Origin: Serendipita indica DSM 11827
Taxonomy: Eukaryota > Basidiomycota > Agaricomycetes > Sebacinales > Serendipitaceae
Assembly: GCA_910890315.1 (NCBI GenBank)
Contig: CAJVGD010000042.1
Span: forward strand, 558,001-622,000
Reading direction: 5' to 3'
DNA: 64,000 nt
How positions within the stretch are numbered: position 1 is the stretch's first letter; every line of letters begins with the position of its first letter. Of the stretch, positions 45,970 to 56,817 are shown piece by piece. The notes beneath the pieces are model-generated. The model was not told where the DNA came from. It worked only from the letters and a program-made list of their open reading frames with translations, and did no database searches. A program made the position numbers and the translations under genes.

Positions 45970-48016
45970 TTACAGAGATTCTCGGAACTTTGTATTTTTC
46001 GACCATGGTGAACCAGCAGGTACACTGGGTGGGATTGGGAGCGGCGATTTGGGGAGATCACTTTGCTGTCCACCGACAAGGATGAGGGGTGGCATCGCTC
46101 CAGGAGGGAGATTGCGTGATAATGAGGGGAGCGATTTCCTCGACAAACGAGATGGTTGAACACTGGAAATAGTCGGTGCGGTGGCATGAGCATTCGAATG
46201 ACTTGAACTGGGGGTAGCAAGGTTGACCGGCCAAGTCGGAGTTCCTGAAGGCGTCATCGCTGCATGCGGCCAGCCGAAATTCGCGGTTGAGGGCGTGAAT
46301 CCAGGGGTCGGTGTGCCTCGTGAGACGTTGGAGTAGGAGGAGTCAAGCTGCAGCATCAGCGGCCTCGAAGATTGGGCAAACTCCGTGCCACTGGCCGCGA
46401 AAGTGAGTGGTGAATGGTCCTCCCCGTCGGACAATCGCCGCCGCTTGTATCTCTCCTTCCGCTCTTGCTCTCGCTTTTTGCGGTTGCGGTTGCGATACAT
46501 AATTCCAAATGAGATGAGTGCCGTCAAGAGCACTGCGCCACCTCCCGCAAGTCCAATTATAAGTCCGAGGTTTGGGGACCCATCGGATGACCTGGATCGT
46601 ACAAATGAGCGGTGGTCTAGAATTTACCGCTCAATTACATACCTTCCGGCGCCTATGGTGGCCGTAGCACCAGGCGCCAAGCTGGAGAAGAGGGCAGCCA
46701 GTTATTACCGTAGTCACTGACAGTCATAAAGAACGTGCTTACACGACTATACTCGATCCGCCATTAGGTAACGCAACAGTTGTTGTAATTTCATGCGATC
46801 TAGTATTACTGACGACGGCGTGGCCATTAGTGAACGTAGGAATGGGTGGAGTGGTGATCGTTGGTGTAATGGATGTCGTGGTGCTTGCGGCGTTGTACTA
46901 GGTGGCATTAAGGCGCAGATTCGAATGAAAAGCTATTGTTGAGACGTACAGTTAGTGTAGGAATGGCCATCCCCGAGGTAATGGTTGGTGCGACATCAGA
47001 GCAGATAGGGTCGCCATTCACAACTGTATGCATTCCATTTATACCTATTTTGCCCGTCGAATCAGATACCTTGACTGTGAGGTATGTGAGCACGCTGGTT
47101 GGACTGGTAGAGAACAGCGTACTAAAGAATAGTTCACCGGACTTCATGTCAATTTGATAAGCCTTTGGGTAGTGAGTAGACTCTTTGTAGCTCTCCTTCA
47201 GCTACTCGCCATTTGAGAAGTCGTCCAAACCGTAGTTTTAGGTGGTCGCTGGAGCTCATGAGTCTCTGAAGTGCAGCAACTGTGAACGTACAAGAGAAGG
47301 TATAATACTCATGGTGTAGGGAGGAACGCCCCCGTCGACATTGACGATGATAGCGGAGCATTCCGCTCTGGCGAGAGTGAGTACGCGGTGACTTTGGACT
47401 TGGTGAATGACATACAAAGAGCCCGAAGTACTGATATTGAGAGAATTTGGTGTTGCAGGATTCGTACCGCAAGCATCTGTAAACGGCGACTGGACGTAAA
47501 AGGCCATCGAGTTCTACGATGGTCAGCAGTCAGCAGAATCAATTCTAGGCGTGGAACGTACACCAGCAGAGTAGCCTTTTGCATCTACGACTGTAAGAAT
47601 GTTCGGTCCACCAACCGGGAGCTCGACAGTCCAGTTGAGCTGTCGTGCCTGAAAGTTGTCTACAACAACAATTGGCTGATATCCCGCTCTGTAGACATAG
47701 ACAGCATAAGGAGCTGTAGTGCTGGGGTTTGCTGTCGATTTGTCTTTCGGCCACGAGATTCGTACATTGGAACATCGCATGATTGGTGGCTCGTAAGGCT
47801 CCCTATGCCTGCTTAAACCATGTATGATCCATCCAAAATGAGAACTCACCACATAAAGTAGTATGGCTAATGGGTCAATCTCATCAGTCTTCAGAAATCG
47901 ACAAAATCGAGGAAAGGACTTGCGGTGTTGTCCCATGGAGTCAGCTGCGAGGTTGCGAGCTGAACAGCAAAACCAAGCGCACATAATAGCGTACGAGGGT
48001 GCTTCCAGAGTCTCAT
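45970..48016 (-). CDS. D3: paralogue of D2 with a shortened tail
   Basis: Starts at ATG 48,016 with a signal peptide (MRLWKHPRTLLCALGFAVQL, then QLTPWDN after the cut). Ectodomain blocks match D2: YEPPIMRCSNVRISW, APYAVYVYRAGYQPI, GGPNILTVVDAKGY and TPNSLNISTSGSL. The helix region (LLTALISFGIMY, then RNRNRKKREQERKERYKRR) is almost identical at DNA level to D2. The tail ends at TAA 45,970 after KFRESL. In D2 the matching place continues for about 15 residues and includes the PPYQ motif; in D3 the aligned bases after the stop read EPTYQ. So D3 has lost the PPxY tail. All introns look normal. Confidence 0.7.
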
Positions 48017-49169
48017 GGGATGCAGACGTGGAATCCAAGATCCACAAGATAGCCCAAGGGCGCCAGCCCATTGTGTGGTTGGTTTTAGGTTTTGCAGGAC
48101 TCGTTCCTGAGCATCTCTCTTCTACCTGCAACTGCTATTCGTTTCCGGAGCTGCCAGCTGAGACTTACCCAAGTGTCAGCACTCAACTGAATGTGTGGGA
48201 TGAACAAGCTGACACAAGATCCACTGCCGCCACGATAGCAGCAGGTAAGCTTGTTTCTGACGCTATTTCGATTTCTCTTGTTGAAGGGATCAAACAAAAC
48301 AAGCGACAGGAAAGCAATCTAAGTCGAGATGACCTATCCGCCTTGCTTGCCATCCATTATAATGATCCATGTACGTTGTCAACGACAAGCTAGGGTCCAA
48401 GAAGAAGGAATATCTAAGGTCCCTGTCGTCGCTTATGTCTAGGATCATGTCGTAAATGATTGGACTGTGTATGGCTGTGCATCTGTTAGCTGTCGGTGTG
48501 GCACGGCTGATGAGTCTGATGATGACTGCGAAAATGCGGGCACGGAGGCAGGATCTTTGACATCTTTGGCCGTCATCTGATGCGCTGACATGTCTTCATG
48601 GCTGTGGAGAATGGCGCAGAGCGGTTAGGAGCCTGACAACCTCGGTGGGTATGAACCCAGCGAGGTGTGCGTGGGAAATCGAGCCATTGACTCCCAGAAA
48701 ATTTCCTTTTTGAGTGGTTCCCGCAGGTGTATCCGTGACGAGGGCGCCGCGCGCTGTGTTGATTAGGCGCAGCGCATGGAGTACAGATCTCAAAGGCCTC
48801 CTGGATATTGCCCCAATATGAGAGTCATGAGGTTGGGAAAGCAGTTGCATCGAGCCTAATATCCATGACCACAACGCACCCTGACTTCGACTACTCCACC
48901 CGTTTGTAACTCGATCGTTTTTCTTGTGGCACTCGCTAAGGTATCCCGTACTCTCAGATTCGGCCGAATTTCATCCAAGCACCTTGCCTTCCTTCATAGT
49001 AGAATCCAAGGGACGCGCCATTGTGTGGCTTCTGCTCTATCAAAGTTCACTGTGGTTTCTACTTCCTGAGATTCTTTGAGCTCAAAGTAGCTAGCCTTTG
49101 AAGCTATCGATTGATCGACATCATACTGCCGTAATATTCCATGATGGGCACAAGGAGCCTGGCAATACT
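48017..49169. other. Intergenic region, no gene recognised
   Basis: D3 promoter side and the start side of the next gene. The 176-codon plus frame at 47,863-48,393 overlaps the D3 first exon antisense and is a shadow there. A 92-codon minus frame at 48,596-48,874 is unsupported. Confidence 0.45.
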
Positions 49170-50084
49170 ATGGATAAGCGAGCACCTTACAAAGCTCGCA
49201 TTGCCAGATCGTTTCCCCTTCACGAGATGGGAGACTACGAGACCTTGGAACTGATCCACCGACTATCCTTGCAAGATGCACAAGAGCGCAAGGCCACATT
49301 GGATAGGGCCTACCCAAGAACGGGCTTAACAGACGAGCGGCTAGCTCTTGAAGTGCATACAAAGGAGCTCAATCAATCGCTTCAGCGAGTGGTCGATGCG
49401 AAAGTTGTTCGACGCCTCAACCCTACACCAGTCGATAGCCAACGTAAGGATGTGGGGAATGTGGAGATAAAGGACCGTAAAACAGCCCCTGAATCGGCAG
49501 TACCGCCCATCAGGCCCAAGGCTGCACCCGTAAGGGGAACCGCGTCTCGCGGAAGGGGTCGAGGGGGCAAGGTTGCAGCAAATGCGTAGGTTTTGTCCTG
49601 AAATGTTACAGTGAGATGATTAATCAAACACTACAGCAGGCCGACAAAGCCCAGTGCGCCGTCGCCTACAGTGGACTGCGTGGGTTGCCATGATCCTATT
49701 GGACAGCAATCGCACATTCTTACTCGCTGCGGTCATGCGTACGACCCTAAATGTGTCGTGAACATGGTCGAGGCTGCCACCAAAGACGAAAACCTGTTTC
49801 CACCGCGTTGCTGTGGACAGGAAATCCCAAAGAGAGCCATTGTGCCTCTCTTACCTAACGATACAAGATTGAAGTATGATGCAGCTGTCAAGGAGTTTGC
49901 CATAGATCGCCGTGAGCGCGTCTATTGCAATCGAAAGGGCTGTTCGCGCTTCCTTTCCCGTGCTACTACAGAGGATGAACCGACCAGTTCAATCTTCTGT
50001 AAAATTTGCAGCGCGCGGACCTGTTCCAGATGTGGGGGACGTGCCCACTCAAAGTTGCTCCAATGCCGAAGAAAGGCCATGTAG
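49170..50084 (+). CDS. RING/IBR-like zinc-binding protein, possibly shortened
   Basis: Two exons, 49170-49585 and 49640-50084; the donor GTAGGT and acceptor CAGCAG join ANA to PTKP in frame. The N-terminal half has a helical segment (ALEVHTKELNQSLQRVV) as in a basidiomycete family of RBR-type proteins, then an Arg/Gly-rich linker (GTASRGRGRGGK). The C-terminal half starts with a RING-like Cys pattern (CVGC, CGHAYDPKC, PRCCGQ), followed by an IBR-like set (CNRKGC, CKIC, CSRCGGRAH). Such proteins transfer ubiquitin. The frame ends soon after the IBR-like part, where the family usually has more Cys/His; the 3' end may be truncated or further spliced. An upstream exon is possible, since no promoter was seen. 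Confidence 0.7.
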
Positions 50085-50208
50085 AGCGCCCAATCGTTGG
50101 GGAGATATTTGGTGTTGTTGGCTTAGATGACAGGTACCCACTGGCAAGCCGATTGCTCCGATGTAACTCAATACTGGAAATTAAACCTCGGAGAAAGGAC
50201 TCGATTGA

Positions 50209-52692
50209 CTAGCGATACGAGTTAGTATTAGAAACGATACTAGGCGGTCGATTTTGCGACCGTGGCGGGGGATTACGTCGGGATCCAACGCCAATTCCAC
50301 TTCCACCGCCGCCACCAAGTCCGTCTGAAGGAGAGCGCGGCGTGACGGGCCGAGAAATTCCACTGATTCCGCTCGTGTTGCTTGCAGACGTCATTGTTCG
50401 AGAGAGGGGCGACCGCATGCCGCCAGTACTTGAACCGCTCGTTGCGCCTCCTGGGTAGGAAGAATTGAGGCTCCTGTTCAAATCCGCAAGGAGGAATGTG
50501 AAATCCAGGCCATTCTCGACCAGAAGCTGGTCGATGATCAGCACGACCCGCGACTTGAAATCGTCACTCACTCGTTTGCTCTGAACACGTGTTATGTCGA
50601 GGCATTCTCGTAGAATTTGCTCGTCGCTGGTGCTGTCCAGTTGCTTTCGAAACATCGTACAATAGTTTTCGATTTGCTCTTTACTCCACTGAACAAAGCC
50701 TATACAAAGGTAAAGTTCCCAACAGTAAAGAGTGTGAATCGCATACAACTTGTGGACTCGTTCTCCTTGAAGCTGGCAAGGAACCACTCTGCCGTGTGTT
50801 TGATCGCCGTGAAGACGATAATCGCCAGGTCAAAGATGTACAATGGAATATCGCCTTCTAATGGAATGGCACGAATCCGTTTCTTGATAAGCTCTCCTCT
50901 TGCATCAAGAAAGGCTGTACGGGCCGCGGGAGTCGAATGAAGACGTGCGAGGTAGCCTGAGAGCTGAGTGACGGCAGTCTTGCGCTGACGATGATCGGAG
51001 AGCGAATGAAGCAATGCGGAAATGAGATTGGACGTAAGTTGATGCAACCTGTCTTTCAGTGCCGGCTTCGTCGATAAATGTTTTTGGCCTAGGGCAGATA
51101 TTAGGCGCAAGGCCGTCATCAAACAGAAACTCACCGTCTTCCACCAGTTTGACCGCTTCGTCCCACTCTCGAAGGGCAATGGCAACCGTAAGGCTGTCAC
51201 AAAACTCGTTGATCCACCGGACATCACCCTCGGCTTTCTCCTTTGCGCTACCGCTTCCCAGTCCCAGAAAGTCGAATCTTCGAACATCTCCAGCCCAGTC
51301 AGGCAAAGGGGGAGCATCACCAAAGCCCATGGATGACCGTTCCCCAGACTTCCATACACTCATGCGACGTTCATGTTCCCCTTCACGTTCTTTTCGCCGA
51401 CGAGTTGCGAGTTCCTCAGAGGTCTGTCTGAACGAGGATAACAGGCTCTTCTTCTCGCTCGAGCGTTCCGTGCGGAAAACGTGACCTTCACGTCCGTGCC
51501 GAAGTTTGATGATATTGGTACGACCTACGATACTACGCTAAGATGGTGATCAATGATAAGAAACAGACTTACCGGCCGAGTCTTTTACATCGACGAGGAC
51601 AATCTCGCTCAAATTCCAACACCGTTCAGCGACGAGCCTGCCTCTCTCGCCGTTTCTTCTTCTTCGACGCTTGGCGACAAGGACAGAGTCGTCTAGAAGC
51701 ACAAGCACTACGGTGTATTCGATCTTGTATGTGGCAGGATTCAGGTGATATAGTTCAGGCGATTGCGAGATGACATGTCGGCCTGGTATTGCAGGCACAA
51801 ATTTGGCAGAGCCTTCTATTTTTGAATGCAGTTCTTGCATTTGGGATGCGTAGAGTGCTCGCAGGTCTGCCACGGATGACCGCTGGGCACGTTTCCGGTC
51901 TATCAAATTTTAGCGACGCATGCTGAAGGTTATGTGTGCACGCACCTTGAGTTTGATTACTGGACTCGTCCATGCGAAGTAGAGATGGCATGCTCTTCCA
52001 TTCGGAGAGACTCTCCTTCAACTCGAGCATATCGTTCTCCAATGTGCTAATCTCCTTGGAAATGAGAATGAACTCTTCATAGCTAAGATTCGTTAGTATA
52101 CTTTCGACCTAGTGCGAGTTTCTCTCACTTTTTGAAAATGTTGTACTGCAGGTCTGCCGCAGTCGCGTTCTTACTGGCGACGAGAGATGATTGCAGTGTC
52201 TTGAGCTCGGCTTCAGTGGAGTTGTTCAATTTGAGCCTGAGATCTATTTGCAGCACGAAGATAAGTGGTAGCCTCGATGGAAACGAACGGACACTTGCAA
52301 GCGTCTGGATCAAAGTTGTCTTGCTGAAGAATATCCACGTCGACCGCGCGTGGATCTTCTCTAACCATGTCTCTCCCTGATGCTCTCGTGTTCCTACTAC
52401 TAGATCCTGGGTATCGTCCGCCAGGGAGAGCAGGAACGTCGGGAATGTCTCCGCCGCCCTGGGTGACATCCACATCCGCATATCGTGCTGACATGCGCCT
52501 TTTTATCCTGTCATCTACACGAGACTTGCGGATCTCGCGGTTCACAGGCCGCGCATTAGGCCGTGGCCTTGCCTGACCGATAGCAACGTCTCCTTGGGAC
52601 TGCGACGGGAACTGTTGATCCTCTGAGAGATATCGAGAAGGTTCCCTGGGCTGAACCTGAGTCGATGGTCGCCTCGTTCTGAGAGATTGCAT
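50209..52692 (-). CDS. EXO84: Exocyst complex component Exo84
   Basis: Subunit of the exocyst, which tethers secretory vesicles to the plasma membrane. Starts at ATG 52,692 with MQSLRTRRPS. In order: a disordered N-terminus; the Vps51/Exo84 helical region (LKTLQSSLVASKNATAADLQ, then YEEFILISKEISTLENDMLE); a PH-like domain (IEYTVVLVLLDDSVLVAKRR, WNLSEIVLVDV); and the C-terminal helical exocyst part (WINEFCDSLTVAIALREWDE, DKLHQLTSNLISALLHSL). The tail is Ser/Gly-rich and ends at 50,209. About seven introns. An ATG at 52,749 on the same strand overlaps the start of the divergent DUF3074 gene and is less likely. Confidence 0.92.
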
Positions 52693-52747
52693 TTGGCAGG
52701 GGGCAATGGACGGGTGCAAAGTTGATGCAAGACCCAAGACGCCTACC
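52693..52747. promoter_or_regulatory. 55-bp divergent promoter of EXO84 and the DUF3074 gene
   Basis: The two start codons are separated by only 55 bp, so both core promoters must lie in this gap or within the other gene. No TATA box is seen. Confidence 0.7.
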
Positions 52748-53707
52748 ATGTCCGACTTCTATCCCTCTATCACGCCCGTCAAGGTACAGAGTAAGTAACG
52801 AATAATATTCTCACACGGGGTACTGATGTCTATAGACATTCCTTCCAGGGAGACGCTCCTAGACGTCATGGTTCCGATCCTCCTCGAGAGTGAACAGTGG
52901 CAAGCCGGAAAGGAGTTTGAGGAGCCAGAGTGGAAGACAGCTATCAAAACGTTCTCTAGACATAAGACTGCCAAAGACGGAGCGATGTGGCACGGCCGAG
53001 TGAGCGAACATTCGGAGGAGACGACCGGCGGCTGGGAGGCCGTTTGGCAAGGGATTGGCGTCAATCACACTCTCCACGAGAAGGAGTAAGTAGCATGTCC
53101 TTTCAATGGCATTTATTGTGATTTCTCAGATATTATCACGAACTCGAGAAAGCCGAGTTGGTCAAAGCCTTCAACGAGCATCAGGAGATTTGGACGGTCT
53201 ATTACCACCTCCGACCACCAGCATCGAACCGCGTCTTTACCGAGCTCATTACGACGCATGTCTCCACTGACGAAGCTACTGGGCTTCGGACAGGCTACGT
53301 GATGTCGATTCCAGTCGACATATCCTCTGGTGATCACTCCGAACCTCACGGGGCTCATGCTAACGTCCTAAAATAGATCCTGAGCTGCGCCAAAAAGAAT
53401 TCTCAGGAACAAAGGGAGCCTACTCGGCCATTGAACGCGTTAAGGAGCTTCCAGATGGAGGTGTGAACTGGAGGTACACTTTTTCGTCGACAAGAGATCC
53501 TCACATTGACGCGTTTAAGGATGATTACGACCTCTACACCAGGTAAAATCACCCAGCTTTTCTTTGCGGCTTTGTCCTTAAACTTGTTCAGGTGGCTGGG
53601 TCCCTCAGACTATCGTGGAGCATCAAATGCCGAGCAAGATAAAAGAAGACGTTGGTTCCTTCTTGGGCTGGTTATCCAAGCAGCGTCAAACAGCAGCATC
53701 GGCTTAG
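52748..53707 (+). CDS. DUF3074 (START-like) protein
   Basis: Exons 52748-52790, 52836-53085, 53130 to about 53321, about 53376-53541 and 53591-53707. The start is MSDFYPSITPVK. Conserved pieces of the family are the helix after the start (RETLLDVMVPILLESEQW), GAMWHGRVSEH, YHELEKAELVKAF, GGVNWRYTFSST and a C-terminal GGWVPQTIVEHQMPSKIKED. The family has a START-like lipid-binding fold; a ligand is not known to me. In the last exon the family frame (ending KQRQTAASA, TAG at 53,705) is one base off the one reached by the best splice, so a splice site or base may be wrong there. Confidence 0.82.
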
Positions 53708-53752
53708 TTATACGCTTTATAACAAGAGAATGTTCAACAAGACTATATCATC

Positions 53753-56554
53753 CTAGTCTTTAATGGTTTCCAAAGGCTCGATGATGGCAAGCTCCGTTCC
53801 TTCTTCAACCATATCTCCCTTCTTGCACGCAACTACTACCACCTTGCCGTCTTGCTCCGCTCGAAGGACGGTCTCCGTCTTCATACTTTCCAGAACAACG
53901 ATTGCCTGTCCTTTCTTTACCATATCGCCGTTTGCGACCTTGACATCCACAACGACACTGGGCATTGGAGCGCGCATGCCTCCTCCTTTCATGGCTTTCT
54001 TTGCATCCTCTCCAAGAGAAAGTAGCCATGACGGTGACGGGATAGTAAGAGCATATCGCTGCGAGTCTCCTGCAAAGATATGAAGTTTCTCTTCCGCAGA
54101 TGCAATCGAAGGCGAGCCATGGTGGTCTAGTTGAGAAACGACGGTAGTTTGAAGTTTCCGGCCTTCGATCTCGGTGTGTAGAGTCTTGGGTCCTTGTAAG
54201 GATGCATCCAGGTTCTCAAAGGAGCCCAGGACCTCCCCACTCTGACTGTGAACTTGAACGTGGTAGCGACCGGAACTCGAGGTGACGTGAACGTGATAAA
54301 CATCTTTAGGCGAAGCTTTGAGTGTGATGATTCGTTTGTGAACGTCTCCGCCGAATCGACGGAATGCTAACGAGCTCCAGGGAGATGTTGTTGAAGATGA
54401 CAGTTGTCGGTCCTTTTCTAGGTCACGTAGGACGAGGTAAAGAGCGCTCTGCGCAAGTACCGATGGCGTAGGCTTGGGGAGAGGGGGGAAGAGTTCATTA
54501 TAATGTTTCTATCTGAAATTAGAAAAGTCTACTGACGAATGCGCGCCACATACTGGAATAAACCCGGTTTCCACCTCCGCATCAATGAACGCGGGATGTC
54601 CAGCAAGCGTCCGTAGGAACTTTTAGAGTGATCAGACCAACATCTTCCACACCAGATCATGATTTACCTCGATGTTGGTTGAGAGCCCTACAACCTGGTA
54701 TTCTTCTAACGCCTTTCGCAACACTCGTAATGCTTCGGTCCTATCACTACCCTTGACGACAAGTTTCGCAATCAAAGGATCATAGAAGACTTCAATGCTC
54801 GAACCCTCCTTGAACCCTTCCTCTAGTCTCACGATAGATGATGCCTCGGGAGTGGACAAGTGCACCAGCTTTCCGACGTCGGGCATAAAGTTGTTGCGTG
54901 GATTCTCTGCGTATATCCGTGCCTCGAACGCATGTCCAATGAGGGGTATCTCGTTTTGCGTGAGTGGGAGTGGATTACCAGCAGCGACATGAAGTTGCCA
55001 CTCGACCAGATCTTGGCCTGTGATCATTTCTGTAACAGGATGCTAGACCGAGTCATCAGTCCATGAATCTTGGTCGTGTCTGAACATACCTCGACTTGTA
55101 GCCGCGTGTTCATCTCCATAAAGTAAAAGACCTTGGTATCATCGTCGAAAATGAATTCCACTGTTCCCGCGCCGACGTATCCGACAGCCTTTGCTGCAGC
55201 AACAGCTTTATCACAAAGATCTTTGCGTATTTCTTCCGAGATACCAGGAGCAGGCGCCTGAGGACGGTGAGTAGAGTCCAAGTATTAACAAGTACCAAAC
55301 CTCTTCTATAATTTTCTGATGCCTCCTCTAGAACAGCGCCTGTCAGCTAGAGAAATAGCGAAGAGATATAGACCCGCCTGTACAGAGCAATCTCTCTCCC
55401 AGAGACTCACGACGTCACCCATTGTATCTCCAAAGACTTGCACCTCGATGTGTCGCGGCTTTTGTATATACTTCTCTACCAAGACGTTGTCATCGCTGAA
55501 CGACTTCAAAGATTCTCGTTTCGCTGATTCAAGCGCCTCCAGAAATTCGGACTCCTTGTGGACTATGCGCATCCCTTTTCCGCCGCCACCGAGTACCGCT
55601 TTGATGAGAACCGGAAATTGGATTCTCTTGGCTTGCTCTAGAAGATGTTGCGGGTCTTGATTCGAACCGTGATAACCTGGCACACACGGTACCCCGGCAG
55701 CTGCTCCATGTCAGAAGGAGTCTGATTGACTATGGTGGAGCGTACCAATCATAATATCCTTCGACTCGCTATGGTCAAGTTAGTGAGGAAGACTCCTTCA
55801 CCAATCGGACTTACCTCTTTGATGCCATACTCGTGATGGCCGTCACGGGTGGACCAATAAAGGTGATACCAGCTTCTTCCAATGCCGTTGCAAACTTGGC
55901 GTTTTCACTCAAGAAGCCGTATCTAGACGAAGTGAGAAATTTTCATGGATCTGAGAGATGTCAATACCCTGGATGAATCGCCTAGTAACTCGCTCAGTAT
56001 CACATCCAAAGAACACAAGAAACATACTTGGGCACCGCTCTGTTTCGCAATTTGTATTATCTTGTCCATTCTGAGCTGAAAAAGGTGTCAATGACAGCGG
56101 AAAAATGGGTTGATTGGGCATACGTAGCTATCCGCGGAAGGAGCTGGTCCGACATAGTATGCTTCGTCCGCCTGAATGGTCAGTCATGCCCATTGTCAAT
56201 ATAGGCCACTTACCATCTTTACGTGTAGTGCGTTCCTGTCCACCTCGCTATAAACCGCTACTGTCTTTATGCCGAGTTTCTTTGCAGTCTTCATCACTCT
56301 GCAGGCAATTTCTCCTCTAAATGCAGAATTTAGAAGGTTTCAGGCCTCATTCATAGATACTCACCTGTTGGCGATCAAAATCTTGTCAAATAACGGCTTG
56401 GCCTTTCCAGTCTCCTCGGTATCTAAACACTACGTCAGTATATGCTCAGACAAAGGTTCTCGCACATACTATATAGTCTTCGCTGACCATTAATCAGTCT
56501 CTGCTGTAGTTCAACATGCCTACAGCTCCGCTCGACGCCCCGCACGCCTCCCAT
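53753..56554 (-). CDS. MCCA: 3-methylcrotonyl-CoA carboxylase alpha subunit (biotin-containing)
   Basis: Mitochondrial leucine-breakdown enzyme; this subunit carries biotin and carboxylates it with ATP and bicarbonate. From ATG 56,554 a basic, Arg-rich leader ([12 protein letters not shown]) is a likely mitochondrial signal. Then come the biotin carboxylase start ([14 protein letters not shown]), a glycine loop (GGGGKGMRI), ATP-grasp residues ([29 protein letters not shown]), the C-terminal carboxylase part ([16 protein letters not shown]), a BT-like linker, and the biotinyl domain with ESMKTE, whose Lys is the biotin site. It ends at TAG 53,753. Acetyl-, propionyl- and pyruvate carboxylases share the motifs; the subunit size and the leader favour MCC. 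Divergent from EXO5 (263 bp between starts). Confidence 0.9.
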
Positions 56555-56817
56555 GGCCGCGCTCGACGTCTGTAATCTGCTCGACGCATTCGCCAACCCG
56601 GAGAGGGCGCGGTGCGTCGTCCTCGCTCTACTGAGCGTCTTGACGAGCTCGACTTTTGTCTGGGAGGAACGGGAAGAGGTCAACATTGGTTCACTTGTTT
56701 GGCCGTCACATGGCGTCGGTTTGGATCCGGGGCGAGTGAGCAGTTGAACCCCGCCGCTGCCGGATGGCTCTTTGCCTGCCCTGGTACCGCCCTTGACTGG
56801 ATATCACAACTGGGTGT

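Noticed and set aside
52692-52749. Upstream EXO84 start at 52,749
   Set aside because: It would overlap the DUF3074 start codon on the other strand; the ATG at 52,692 gives a typical N-terminus (MQSLRTRRPS).
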